From Platynereis dumerilii (taxonomy: Eukaryota > Annelida > Polychaeta > Phyllodocida > Nereididae), in NCBI GenBank assembly GCA_026936325.1, contig JAPTHN010000149.1, forward strand, positions 62,001 through 126,000: a DNA stretch of 64,000 nt. Reading direction: 5' to 3'. A model generated the notes under the pieces. That model made no database searches. It saw nothing but the letters and a program-made list of their open reading frames with translations, and had not been told where the DNA came from. Numbering within the stretch: the first letter of the stretch is position 1; each line of letters starts with the position of its first letter. Made by a program: the position numbers and the translations under genes. Below, piece by piece: positions 1-11,486 of the stretch.

Positions 1-136
1 AGTACTACAAAAACTGCCTGTGTGATTACAGAAATCAAAAGGATACATACAAATGAGTTTCTGTAACCTTACTGACACCTCTGGAAAAAAAATTTCCCGA
101 AATATCTGTAATGTGACAATTATTTTTTAACAGTGC

Positions 137-1797
137 ATAGGTAACATTACACCATTGGCAATATTACACCAATATGTAACATTACACCCATTTGTACATT
201 GCACCCATTTACAACATTAAACCCATTTGCAACATTACACCCATTTGCAACATTACACCCATGGGCAACATTATACCATTGGCAACATTATACCATTGGC
301 AACATTATACCCATTGGCAACTTTACACCGTATGGCAACATAACACCCATTGGCAACAATAAACCATTGGCAACATTACACCCATTTGCATCATTACACC
401 CATTGGCAGCATTACACCCATTGGCAACATTACACCATTTGCTACATTTCACCCATTGGCAACATTACACCCATTGGCAACATTACACCATATGGCAACA
501 ATACACCCATTGGCAACATTACACCCATTTGCATCATTACACCCATTGGCAATATTACACCCACTGGCAACATTACACCATTGGCAACATTACAGCCATT
601 TACAACATTACACCCATAGGCAACATTACACCCATTGGCAACATTACACCCACGGGCAACATTACATCATTGGCAACATTACACCCATTTGCAACATTAC
701 ACCCATAGGCAACATTACACCATTGGCAACATACACCCACTGGCAACATTACATCAATTGGCAACATTACACCCACTGGCAACATTACACCCACTGGCAA
801 CAGGTAACATTCCACCCATAGGTAACATTACACCATTGGCAACATTACACCAATATGTAACATTACAGACATTTGCAACATTACACCCATTTGACATTTG
901 CAACATTACACACATTTGCAACATTACACCCATTATACCATTAGCAACATTACAACAATTCATGACATTCCATCCATTGGCATGAAACCATTTGTAACAT
1001 TACACCATTGGCAACATTACACCCATAGACAACATTACACCCATTGGAACATTTCACCCATTGGCAACATTTCACCCATTGGCAACATTACACCATTGGC
1101 AACATTACACCCATTAGCAACATTATACCCATTGGCAACATTACACCATTGGCAACATTACACCCATTGGCAACATTACACCCATTGGCAACATTACACC
1201 CATTGGCAACGTTACACCCATTGGCAATGTTACACCCATTGGCAACGTTACACCCATTGGCAACGTTACACCCATTGGCAACATTACACCAATTGGCAAC
1301 ATTAGACCATTGGCAACATTACACCCATTGGCAACATTACACCCATTGGCAACATTACACCCATTGGCAACATTACACCATATGGCAACATTACACCCAT
1401 TGGCAACATTACACCCATTGGCAACATTACACCCATAGGCAACATTACACCCACTGGCAACATTACACCCATTTGCAACATTACACCCATTGGCAATATT
1501 ACACCCATTGGCAACATTACACCCATTGGCAACATTACACCATTGGCAACATTACACCCATTGGCAACATTACACCCATTAGCAACATTATACCCATTGG
1601 CAACATTATAACCTTGGCAACATTACACCATTGGCAACATTACACCCATTGGCAACGTTACACCCATTGGCAATGTTACACCCATTGGCAACATTAGACC
1701 AATTGGCAACATTAGACCATTGGCAACTTTACACCCATTTGCAACATTTAACCCATTGGCAACATTACACCCATTGGCAACATTACACCCATTGGGG
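137..1797. repeat. 18-bp minisatellite array
   Basis: About 1.66 kb of head-to-tail copies of CCCATTGGCAACATTACA, roughly 90 units by length. Many are 17-bp variants that have lost one C, and point variants (GTTACA, TTTGCA, TATGGCA) recur in neighbouring units. Because 18 bp is six codons, the consensus reads open in five of six frames, giving PIGNIT, PLATLH or HWQHYT on the plus strand and CNVANG or VMLPMG on the minus strand. The long apparent ORFs here (up to 217 codons) are therefore by-products of the repeat and not genes. The array stops at CATTGGGGTATCC near 1790 and runs into a C-rich patch and a short TATC tract. Confidence 0.97.
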
Positions 1798-2871
1798 TAT
1801 CCTCACCCTGAAGGGACACCCCCTAGGACTACCCCAGGACGCACCCCCTTATCTATCATCTTTCTTTCTATCTATCTATGAATGTGTCAAGAGTATTATT
1901 TGCCATCAGTTGCTAATTGCTATTTTGAGTAGTGTCAAAGAAGTGTCAAACATATTTGCCAATCCAATTGAACAGTTAAATACAGTTGACAGAGCAAGAG
2001 AGTCTTGAAAGAATAGCTTGGTCAATTGACCAGAATAATATTAAGCACCCATTTGGGACTCTTCACCAATATACACAAGATGGCGCTCATGGTGATTGGT
2101 TGCTAAGGTAAACATGATCAGAGAGCCATTTGTGTGAGAGCTGCTTCAGGTGGCAGATGAATTAGTGGAAAAATAAAGAAATAGACAATCCCAGTTGAGC
2201 AAATGGAACACTTTCTCGCATCTACAATGCTCATAGTGCAAGTGTGTAGAATTGTAGACCCCTGGATCATGCATAAGTATGATTGAAAAGCGATACAAAA
2301 TTTCTTTGCAATTTGTAAGGAGGGCAAACCTCCAATAAATGGCCTTAGTGACTGTTAAAAAAAATCGTAGATGAATTCTGAGAACCAGGTGATAAAATTC
2401 AGGTATTGACTGACATATTCCCAAACCTTCATAATTTTCCTGCCAGTAGTAAGCGAGTTTCAGGGCTGCAAACATTGCATGTTTTTCCTGAAAAGACAAG
2501 CAACTCTTAAATAGGACCCGGAGAATAATTGGCAGCTGCCAAAGTTCCATACGGTCAGCCAAAGCTCCATATGATCAGCCAAAGCTTAAGATGGAATATC
2601 ATCTGATGAAATAGGGTCTGATGAAATATCCAAATAGCATCTTTGGGGATATTTGACCTTTTCAAATATCCTCAGAGTGCTATTTGGAATATCAAAAGTC
2701 TTTTTAAAAGCACTTTTTGATATTAGAGACAATGGCAGTAGAGACATTGTCACAAGCAACTGTTAAAAGAGAACGGAAGCGTCAAACAGCATTACATAGA
2801 AAAAAAAACAACATTGGAAAAACACAACAACAAAACTATAAAGAAAACAAACAAACAGGAACAGATGGTCA
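1798..2871. other. No recognisable gene
   Basis: Apart from a short TCTTTC/TATC tract at 1850-1880 I see no gene or known repeat. A 138-codon minus-strand open frame at 2146-2562 resembles no family I know and has no clear codon bias. Short direct repeats of GTCAGCCAAAGCT lie at 2555-2590, and the word AAATATC recurs at 2615-2690. Confidence 0.6.
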
Positions 2872-3117
2872 GAGCCTATGGAGCCTAAAATGGAGGTGGG
2901 TTGTATCCAACGTTCTATGTTGGGGCAACTGAAAGACCCTAGACATCTCTGAATGAATAGAGTATGTGCCAGACTCCCAGCCTTATCATCTCATACATCA
3001 TACAGTGTATGGTAATCACCAACACATAGCACAAGTGCAGCCCCCTCAAAAATGAGGTTGAGCTACCCGGCGATCCGGGGTATACCAGCACAACGAGAGA
3101 AGAAGAAGAAGAAGAAA
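2872..3117 (+). repeat. SINE family 1, 5'-truncated copy
   Basis: This matches the body of the tRNA-derived SINE seen in full at 32047-32376 and 42077-42382. Shared blocks include AAATGGAGG..GGGTTGTATCCA, GGCAACTGAAAGACCCT, CCAGACTCCCAG and GATCCGGGGTATACCAGCAC. It lacks the tRNA-like head. It ends in a GAA-rich tail at 3097-3117, which directly abuts the inverted-repeat element that follows. Long tRNA-head SINEs are mobilised by LINE machinery. Confidence 0.85.
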
Positions 3118-4135
3118 GTCCACTAGAGGGAAGGCATTGCATATTGCATAGAGAGACAGAGACACCTGGAGAATCTGTTAGGCAGTTGTGCTCTCAATAA
3201 ATCCGGTGTCTATGGTCGGTCAAACAAAGGCTTTTATTTAGGCAGAGTGTCCTTAAACATCAGCATTTGCCTTAATTGGCAAAATCCAAGGCAGGCGTCT
3301 GGAACAACCTTTATTTCATAAGTCTGGAATCAAAAAGACATAATTATAGCAGAGGAGCCAAGGCCAAAAATGTGCTTTTTTCTGGCTCCAGAAACTTGCT
3401 TTTGCAATAACATCTCATCCTTTATTTATTGGCTAATAAAGAGGAGTCATTTTTTTATATGCGAAAGTGCTGGTGCAGCCCATCCTCATTACCTGAGATG
3501 TCCCCCCCTTTTTTTTTTTACCGGAAGTACCATATTGCCACATCTGTACTCCATTGTCAGATGCCTATCAGAAAAGTTTAGTGGGTATCTCCATTCTCAT
3601 GGTCACACTTGATTTTCAATGTTCTGTATATCAATGCTGCAAGAACTGGTCTTGTGTCTTGTATTGTGTCCATCAGCTTATCCAACAGACATGGTGAGGA
3701 CTGTTGCTGAAAGCCGAAGATATGCTGCCATGCAGCCTATGTTTTCGTTTGACTTTGTTGCCATGGCATTCAATTGGTAATAATTTGAAAAGATTTTCAT
3801 TGCAACTGGCATTTTCTTAGAGAATTAAATTAAGATTGTCTGTTTATATCTCGGGTTGATGTAACTTCTTCGTTTCGGGGCTTGGCTCAATCTACCAATT
3901 GACTTCCTTGATTAGGAAATTGTAAAAAAGATAGTATTCTTTGATGCCTTCCTTAGATTTTGCCAATTAGGGCAAATGCTGATGTTTAGGGAACATCAAA
4001 TTGTCAACTATTATAAGGACAATGAATGCGTTATTTGACCAACGATGGTGGACACTGCGAAGAGCACAACTGCCTGACATATTCTCCAGGTGTCTCTGTC
4101 ATTCAGAAATATGCAGAGAGTTCCCTCTAGTGGAC
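3118..4135. mobile_element. Long-TIR (foldback-like) non-autonomous DNA element
   Basis: The two ends are inverted repeats of roughly 180-190 bp: 3118-about 3295 and about 3950-4135. The outermost bases are GTCCACTAGAGGGAA on the left and its reverse complement (TTCCCTCTAGTGGAC) on the right. Inside both arms I can match GACAGAGACACCTGGAGAAT, GGCAGTTGTGCTCT, AAACATCAGCATTTGCC and AATTGGCAAAATC. The roughly 650-bp centre has no transposase I can recognise. The arms are diverged by indels, so the insertion is not recent. No target duplication is evident, and the left end sits exactly on a SINE tail. The superfamily is unassigned. Confidence 0.8.
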
Positions 4136-6004
4136 GATTCCCTTCTCAAAATAGTGTATCTTGAGGTGTAAGATAGTGAAAATTGAGATGACATGGTTTT
4201 ACCATGCATCTTATCTTAGTTATTGACAAGCAGGAAAAATTGGCAATTCTAAGAACTTTTTGATAAAGATTCCAGTCTAAGAATAGGGTGTGATAAATGA
4301 CAAATTTAAAACAGCAATATCGCAAAAAATTCCAAACAGATTTTTTGGTTTGATACATCAAACTGTTTATCTGACCTTCCCCTACACCACTGCTCTAAGT
4401 GTTTTCTTGGTCAATTTTTTAACCTCAAAGTTTGCCCAGGCTCGCTGAGCTTAAATTGAATCCAGTTACTGAGGGGTTATCTGATCTAATTTAATCATCT
4501 AAATGTGTTTTTTTATCCATCTGGAGACTTTTTGATTGGATCAACCTCAAATTTTGTCAATCGCATCTAAACAATGGTTATTGGCAACCCTGGCTGCAGT
4601 GGTTGTTGTGTGAGAATGATTGAAGCTTTTCTCTCCTATATTCATATGATGGTTGACGAGTGGGCCTTCTCACTATGTGAGTGCTACATTTATCCAGGAG
4701 TTCTGATCCACCAATTTGAATATTATCCCTCAAAACAACCCAGTTTCTAAGATATATAGGCAGAACCATTCGTCACATTTTTTCAAATGTAATACTTGTA
4801 GGCCTAGTACCTATTTGAAGAATCTGAAATCATGTAAAAGTATTAACTCTTCTGAACTATTATATCTTCTGTTACAGAAAAAATTAACTCCACTCAATGG
4901 AAGTCATGCAGTTATCTTGAAATTCATTGTTGTAGATCACAATTTTTCGAATACTTTTTTCAGATGCAACAAATTCCCCCAAAATATGAATTTTATGTCA
5001 AATCAAGTGTGGAATTTTGGCAATTGCACATGTGAAACTTCTATTGTATGGAATTATCAAAGAATGGGAAAAGTTCAATTTAGTTTCTAAAACAGTCTTT
5101 ATAAACGTTTTTCGCATTGCGGAGTCACAATTTCAAAATACTTAAGAGTGCCATTCTCCATGATACTTTGGATTAAAGAAATGGATGAAATTATAAGAAT
5201 CCGTATTTCGTAATAAATATATTCTTATTATTGTCTTCTTGTTTGCTGTCTGCCTTTTACGAGATTATCACCGGGTGCATGACGAGATCCATACTTTAAT
5301 CCAGTTCCAGCTGCCGATATCCACACTGGTGTATAGGCCTACAGTAGCTGTGATCCGTTACCAATTCAAGTGAGAAGGTGTCAAGTGATGCCTAACAGAA
5401 TTCATACACAAACTGGTTTTTTTTTTGACACACTGTGATCTTCAATTTAAAACATTAATTTAAATCACTTTTTAAAAATGATATCACTAATTTGATTCAT
5501 TATGTAAATCGAATGAATTAAATGGAGACTGTTATTGTCATCCCCCGCAGAGCTTTATTTGGTTTCGGAAATAATACCTCATGGATGTTTTATGCTACTC
5601 CTCCCAAACTATCAATGCCCACACCTAAAAATTTGCAAGCATCACTATTTCACCTCTTACAACAACCATAAGTGGGTGTGGTCGCTCAAACTATTCATAT
5701 TATACCACTATTCATCATTTATGCACGACTATCAACAGCTATCAATCTTCTCAAATATAGTAGTAGTTGTTCTGTTTTCCCTGGACTCCAATCGAGGGAG
5801 GGAGGGCCCACTGTCTTGAAAGACTGACCCTTGTCTGTAGTTAATAAATACTCAATTACTTGGTTTTAAAGTTCTGTAAAATGTTTCCTATTTCTTCAGC
5901 ACTGTTTTCTCTACAAGGTCTGCCTTCTGCCATTCTTACTCTCACCATGCACATTCTCACGGGTACTATGCTAGCATAATTAGTAAGTTGATATAATTAG
6001 TAAG
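4136..6004. other. No recognisable gene (upstream of the receptor exon)
   Basis: This is AT-rich single-copy-looking sequence. A 124-codon plus-strand frame (4716-5090) is Asn/Lys/Phe-rich, matches no family I know and looks like chance in AT-rich DNA. A small GC-richer patch (5780-5830) contains GGGAGGGAGGGCCC. Promoter elements for the receptor gene could lie here, but no TATA box or initiator stands out. Confidence 0.5.
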
Positions 6005-6194
6005 TTGAAGGATCACTTGTTGCAGTTGCAAGACTTCCAGCTGCAGGGGGATGACTGTATGCGCATCGCAAGCAGGTCTCTCCCTGGGAGCAGTAGCAGG
6101 TGGCTCCTCTGGTGGTCGATCAAGCAGTTGTGTCTGCTCATTGCTGATTGGCCAGAAGTGCTGATGGAGGCCGGCGTTTTCAGCACAGGTCTCA
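6005..6194 (+). other. Possible 5' untranslated exon of the receptor gene
   Basis: A short GC-rich island in AT-rich surroundings ends at CTCA|GTAAGTGA (GT at 6195-6196), which is close to an ideal splice donor. It lies 140 bp upstream of the receptor start codon. Candidate acceptor AGs (TTTGTTAG near 6282, AAATAG near 6293) would leave a very short intron. It may instead be part of one continuous 5' UTR, or unrelated. Transcript evidence would decide. Confidence 0.25.
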
Positions 6195-6337
6195 GTAAGT
6201 GATCAAAGTGTTCACAGCAGATATGCCCAGGGCTGCAGGTGTTGACAGCTCCTAAAAAGTGAATTAATCGGAATATTTGTTAGAAGAAAATAGCATTAAG
6301 GTGAAGACTTGACTTGGATTACCCAACAAAGGCCACC

Positions 6338-7138
6338 ATGGCCAACCATACCTTGTACTACGGAGCCCACGATAAGGAATTAAACAACTCAGGCAGCAGC
6401 TGCTCTGTGAACGACAGTTGCATGGACAGGGGCAATTACACGGAGGACGACTTGTACTATGTGCCCCCTGGCCTCGTCGTCCTGCTCAGTTTCTTGTATG
6501 GGAGCATCAGTTTACTGGCTGTGGTCGGAAATACCTTGGTCATCACAGTCATAGCCAAAAACAAATCGATGCAAACTGTGACCAACTTCTACATAGCCAA
6601 CCTGGCAATTGCGGATGTACTGATCGGAATATTCTCCATTCCCTTCCAGTTCCAGGCGGCCCTGCTGCAGAGGTGGGACCTGCCCGAATTCCTGTGCCCC
6701 GTGGCCCCCTTCTTCAAGGAGATGACGGTGAATGTGTCAATCATCACCCTGACAGTCATCTCCATCGACCGATACATGGCTATTGTGCACCCCTTGAAGC
6801 CCCGCTGCTCCAGGAGGGTGGCCAAGGCGGTCATGGCTGTCGTGTGGACCTTCAGTCTGTGCTCTGGAATCCCCATGGCCATCATATTCAGCGTGGAAAA
6901 GGAAGAGCTCTACCCAGGGCGATACGTGTACAAATGCCACCCCCACTTCCCCAAAAACGACCTGGTGGTGGACCTGGGCAAGCTCTACCGCCTGTACCTC
7001 ATCATCGTGCAGTACTTCTTCCCCCTGATCATCATCTGCGTGGCTTATTTCAGGGTCATGTACACCATATGGGGCAACCAGGCGCCCGGCTCAGCAGTCG
7101 ACGCCAGGGATCAGAAACTCAACAAAAATAAAAGAAAG
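6338..7138 (+). CDS. Class A (rhodopsin-like) neuropeptide-type GPCR, first coding exon (TM1-TM5)
   Basis: This exon encodes the first 267 residues of a plasma-membrane G-protein-coupled receptor. The start is ATG at 6338, in a perfect GCCACCATGG context. An in-frame upstream TTG at 6314 is not a plausible start. The extracellular N-terminus carries N-glycosylation sequons (NHT, NNS, NDS, NYT). TM1 is about residues 44-72 with the GN motif (N65), and TM2 82-106 has LAIAD (D93). C120 and C200 form the expected TM3-ECL2 disulfide pair, DRY is at 144-146 ending TM3, W170 is in TM4 and P229 in TM5. The third loop reads WGNQAPGSAVDARDQKLN then NKRK. The exon is exactly 267 codons and ends AAG|GTAGGC (phase 0), so TM6, TM7 and the tail must lie on later exons. 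The WxLPEFLCPxxPF and WGNQAPG features recall leucokinin, RYamide/luqin and tachykinin receptors; the ligand is uncertain. Its GC content is much higher than its surroundings. Confidence 0.93.
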
Positions 7139-7148
7139 GTAGGCCATG
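7139..7148 (+). other. Splice donor of the receptor exon
   Basis: AAG|GTAGGCCATG follows the basic NKRK loop at a point where conservation with rhodopsin-class receptors ends. The frame stays open to 7375, but the added 79 residues show no TM6 (no FxxCWxP) and no TM7 (no NPxxY). They look like intron read-through. Confidence 0.8.
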
Positions 7149-7779
7149 GCTATGTCCTGATGCATGCATATCAACTTCGTATCTGCTTGCAGCTACGACC
7201 TCCTAAAATCAAATTATTGCGACTTTTATTATGGACCTTTTTGCAGCCTCCCATCCCCTCCCCCCTCTTCACCCATCTTGTGGCCGCGTGGATGCAGAGG
7301 CCATCCTTAATCAAACATTCTTGTGGCATGAGCCAGGGCAATAAAAGACTCCCCCTGCCCGAGATTGGCCTGTGAAGAACCATTCAGTGGGGCTGGATGG
7401 AAATTGGACCATTCTTACGGGTCAAGATATGACTGGAGCAGTGGTGGAGCACCTATTTTCATAGGCCCAAGAAATATATGAAGGGCAGTGCATGGTGGAA
7501 TTGCCCTTTCATGTGCTTTGTGCCTTCTGCATGCCCCATGTTCTGATATATTACCATAGCATAACCATATGCATCTTCTTCCTTCCATACACTAATGAAT
7601 GATCACCAGCGGATCATGCATCCCAAGAAATACCCCCCCCCCCTGCTATGAAATACGTGTCTACTGGAAAGGGCATTACTTCAGGGAGCGATGCATTAAT
7701 ATCTGCATCTACGATCTGCGTATTAGACAGATCTGGTTGCACGCATGTTTGCAAAATATGTGCGTTCTTGTGAAGAGGT
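7149..7779. other. Presumed start of the receptor intron
   Basis: This is non-coding sequence with C-runs (7257-7265, 7635-7643). No continuation of the receptor is seen here. I also looked along the plus strand to the window end for a TM6/TM7 signature and did not see one. Confidence 0.55.
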
Positions 7780-8165
7780 TGTTCTGTAAATTAAGCCTAT
7801 GTAGCGCTTTGCCGATTGGCGGGCATTGGAAAAATAATTTTCTTCTTCGCAATTTGCAAACTGGCTTTGTCATTGACAATCATCTGTTGATTTAGGCTAG
7901 TCTTCTTATAAGGTTTATGGCCTATACCTCAAATAACTTAGTCTGTTCGTCGACACAATCATAGGCTTATATTCTGTTTGATACGATTATGACAGTTACC
8001 ACTTCTGGTAATTGTCATGATACGATGTGTGGTGAATGACCCGATCAAATGATAACTGAACTGACACCAAATCATAATAGAACATTTTTTAGCCAGTGAC
8101 GCAACAAAATAAAGTTGAATGTTCATGCTGGAACAGTTTGGGAGGCTTTTTCGCAAAGAGCTCTT
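7780..8165 (+). repeat. Dispersed repeat family C, copy 1
   Basis: This shares an ordered series of blocks with 39620-39985 and 49300-49645: GATTGGCGG..CATTGGAA, TTTTCTTCTT..CAATTTGCAAACTGGCTTTG, AACTGACAC, TTTTTAGCCAGTGAC, AAGTTGAA and finally CGCAAAGAGCTCT. Divergence and small indels are high, so the insertions are old. No terminal inverted repeats or coding frame are recognisable. Confidence 0.75.
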
Positions 8166-9074
8166 ATCGAACATTTGCATGCGGGAATCTGCATTGAAAA
8201 GTGTAACTGCATAATGTATCAGAATTACTGATCTTTTTAACTTAGAAAGAACTTTTTATTTATTAAGATGATGATATCTGAATCGACACCCATCACACGC
8301 CAAACATTCCGTTGATGGTTGATCTCTATCTTGTGGTCTCAATGAAAAACAGAGCTACGATGGAGCTCGTTGTTAACAGTCATCAAAAATATGACACAAA
8401 AATTCATTTTCCTGAAATCTTATTGTTATTTCTTACTCAAGTGTAGATAAAAAACCCAAATTCCACCAATTGTCCATGCAGCCCTTTGAAGGTGTATGCA
8501 ATTGGTCTTGGCAAAGTCCCCTGTTGAATGCCTTTCTGGCCCATCCTTCTGCAGCCCCCCCCCCCCCCCACCTTCCCCCAACCCTTTGCAGCTTCTGTGT
8601 TTGCCAAGCCCACAGCCCTTGGCTCCTTGTGAGGAAATTGCTTTTTAGAAAGCCCTGGCACCTTAATCTTGTTGGGTAATTTTGCCACTCTAGTCATTTT
8701 CCCCTTATCGGATATTATCTGATAAAAGCCACCCATCATTCAAGGCATAATCAAAACAGCAGCCGCAGATTTCATAAATTTACCACTTTGATCTAAAGGC
8801 AAATAAAGCCAAGAGAAAAGCCAACGAAAGCTAAGTAAAGGGGATCTATGGATGATAGGGGATGTTGGGAAAACAATAGAACAGACCCGACATCAATCTT
8901 CTCAAGAAATAAAAGACGGAATAACCCATTATTTGCCCTTCCGTTCTGATGCATACAATTGCGTGTAGTTTGCACTGTGGAAATATGCTGTATGCATGTA
9001 CAGGATGCAGGTATTTCGCCAAGAACAGGATGTAGCGCTATTCAGCAATACACCAGGTTTTGGAGAAATTATTT
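8166..9074. other. No recognisable gene
   Basis: The region contains a polypyrimidine/C-run (about 8550-8580) but no conserved frame or recognisable repeat. Confidence 0.5.
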
Positions 9075-9320
9075 TCAAATAGAGTATAGGCCTACCTTGG
9101 ACGCAGAGTTGGGAATTTTAAAAGTGCGAGCTGGATAGTCCAGGCCAATGGTGTCAGAAGCGTGGGCTGTGGAGAGACAGAGTGGCTGTATATGGCCATT
9201 TGACGAGCGTTGCTTGCAGGTTGTTTTCACATTCACTTTCTTGTTCAAATTTTCATCAAGGATGACACCCAGTTTCCTCACTGTTTGGACAGGTCGCACT
9301 CTTGTGTGAGCTGCTCTCAC
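9075..9320 (-). mobile_element. LINE reverse-transcriptase fragment (CR1/Jockey-like)
   Basis: The minus-strand translation includes RPVQTVRKLGVILDENLNKK followed by VNVKTTCK. This is the familiar stretch downstream of the reverse-transcriptase palm in non-LTR retrotransposons of the CR1/Jockey group (pattern VxxLGVxxDxxLxxxxHVxxxC). The expected H is replaced here (NVK). Only about 80 codons remain, with no endonuclease or catalytic YADD part nearby. It is a dead, truncated copy. Confidence 0.75.
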
Positions 9321-11455
9321 AGCACTGCAAAAATCTGACTTTAAGGAGACACATCTACGTGTAATGTGTTTTTGCAGTTTTGGTTAGGCCTACATTTGTA
9401 ACTGCTTTGTACGAAGAAGATTAGCACTGAATCTGTCACGTTGGGCAGGTTGGACTGGTTGGTTTGGTCACTTTGATACCATGTCTTGCTTCAAGTGTGA
9501 TGGTAAAATGTCCACAGATGCCTATTCTCTCAAAATGACCCAAAATCAATGACGTCTCATGAGGTGAATATATGTTATTGATCGGATCAAGAAGCTCTGT
9601 TTAAAAACAATTAAATGTTATTAACAACTTAGCACCTAGTTTCAACAATATAGAACGATGCAAACTGTGAATTTGTGTTTATATGACTTTCCATTATACT
9701 TTTTGACAAGGGAATCAAATGTAAGGTACACCCCAGGTGAACTTCAACCATTCGCCACACAGTGTTGGACTGCTTTTGTGAACAAAAGTATAGGCCTACT
9801 TCAACGCGAAGTTCTGTAACATATTGCATTTGTATAACTCTGTTTCTGCTGCAGCAAGTTACTGTAGGCTTGTATCATTATCGGCTCGGCCTTGCTATGA
9901 TTTTGATAGATACGTACACATAAGTTGTTGGTTTGTTTGTGTTCCTTTCAATAAAGGTGTCATATATTTGCCTGGGAAAAAGGGCGATAAGGGAAAAAGT
10001 GTGTCTATAAGACCATGCTGTAATGGCCCATGCCTGGTGACACCCGTGGTCATAGCTTATTCAGGAAATGGAGATGGATCGCACTCAGCTCATTTTGCTA
10101 TAGATCTCATGACAGTTGACGAGGACAAATCTGCACCGTGACTGGCTTGGCAATTCGTTTCCATCGTTCAATTATGTCTTTACTGCTTTTAACTTCATTT
10201 TATGATATTTTTAGAGGTGATTTATCAAATGTTCATTGTCACGAGGGGCCATAGTCTCGTGCCGAGAACAAAGAGAAAAGCAACGAGAAATGAAGATTAT
10301 TCAACTGCAGGAAAGCCGCATGACATATAGTGCTGTGAGGTATTGTGCCTCACCGGTCATCGATCATGCTTGAGGTGCAAGAGTCCACCTTATTGCATGA
10401 TGAGACATTCTATAACATTGATTCTGTGGAAGTTGCTCAAGTGCACTTTTTAATGATGCTACAGTATGTCCTGTCTGTCATTGGGACAGAAATTTAACAT
10501 TGTTTGCACAGTTCATAAGAATCAACAACCTAAGTCAGGGGTGGAACTGCAGTGCACCTGTATAGCATCACTGCCCTTTGTGTATAAGATTGACTGTGTC
10601 ACGATAGTCATAATTGTGGAAAAATGGACTGTCTAGTGTCTACATGTCATATCGGGACAAAAACGGCATCAAAACATCACAAAAATATGATATTCGTATT
10701 ACAAGAAAGCTACACGCATATATGTAAGTGTACTCCAACTGTAGGACTTCTGCTGGTTGCTGAGATATCGGGCCAAACGTCTGTCCTCTGCTGCAGACTA
10801 CCTGTAAAATCTTAACTTCGGTGATGCAGCTCAGATGGACTTTCAATTATTTGCGAGTTCACTCGCATTTGTGAGCGAACCAGTTAAATAAGGGGTAGTC
10901 AGAAATTTTGGATCGTCTGTGAGAGTCAAGGAAGCACTTATCAAAGTTTCTTTTTCAAGAAATTAATGAAGAATTGGCTAACTTAAGGCGTCTTGCTTTT
11001 TTGTGTGTCTTTTGTGTCTTGTTTAATTACAATTTAAGTTTTTAGTTTCAACGAAATCGCGGCAAAACAGGAAATAGAAATATTGTTGTTATTGTTTTAC
11101 TGCCCTCTGATTGGCCGAAACAGGTTCAATATCTTCATGATAGTTTTCGGACACTTCTATTAGGGCTAGAATTAGAATTTTAGGCTCTTTGGAATCCTGG
11201 TGTCTTAATCTTTATGATTTCGTTTTTTCATGAAGATATCTCAATTCATTGCTGAGAATTCGTTGAAAATGCATAGGCCTATATATTTTTCCCCAGGATG
11301 CAATGAGAAGTACAGCAGTCCCTTTACCATGTCAGGCAATTCAGAATAGCAATCAAGACTTCACAAATTAGCCAATTTGCCATTCACACCTTGAGTTAGT
11401 ATGTTTCAATTAACACCTTCTTGAAGGCCATTGTAAAAGTGAACTTTCTCATAGC

Positions 11456-11457
<2 letters not shown>
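9321..11457. other. No recognisable gene
   Basis: A 105-codon plus-strand frame (9824-10141) contains a glycine/lysine-rich stretch (PGKKGDKGKSVSIRPCCNGP). It is not recognised and has no clear splice context. The rest is AT-rich, without a known repeat that I can name. Confidence 0.45.

Positions 11458-11486
<29 letters not shown>

Noticed and set aside
199-2008. Long open frames of 69-217 codons within the first 2 kb
   Set aside because: They are produced by an 18-bp repeat that lacks stops in most frames; overlapping frames on both strands are equally open.
2146-2562. 138-codon minus-strand frame
   Set aside because: No recognised motif, no clear codon bias, AT-rich surroundings and no visible splice or promoter context.
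6418-7131. 237-codon frame overlapping the receptor
   Set aside because: It is an alternative frame of the GC-rich receptor exon. Its Pro/His/Gly-rich text has no domain, while the receptor frame has every expected GPCR landmark.
7139-7375. C-terminal 79 residues continuing the receptor frame
   Set aside because: They follow an ideal splice donor and contain no TM6 or TM7 features; most likely intron.
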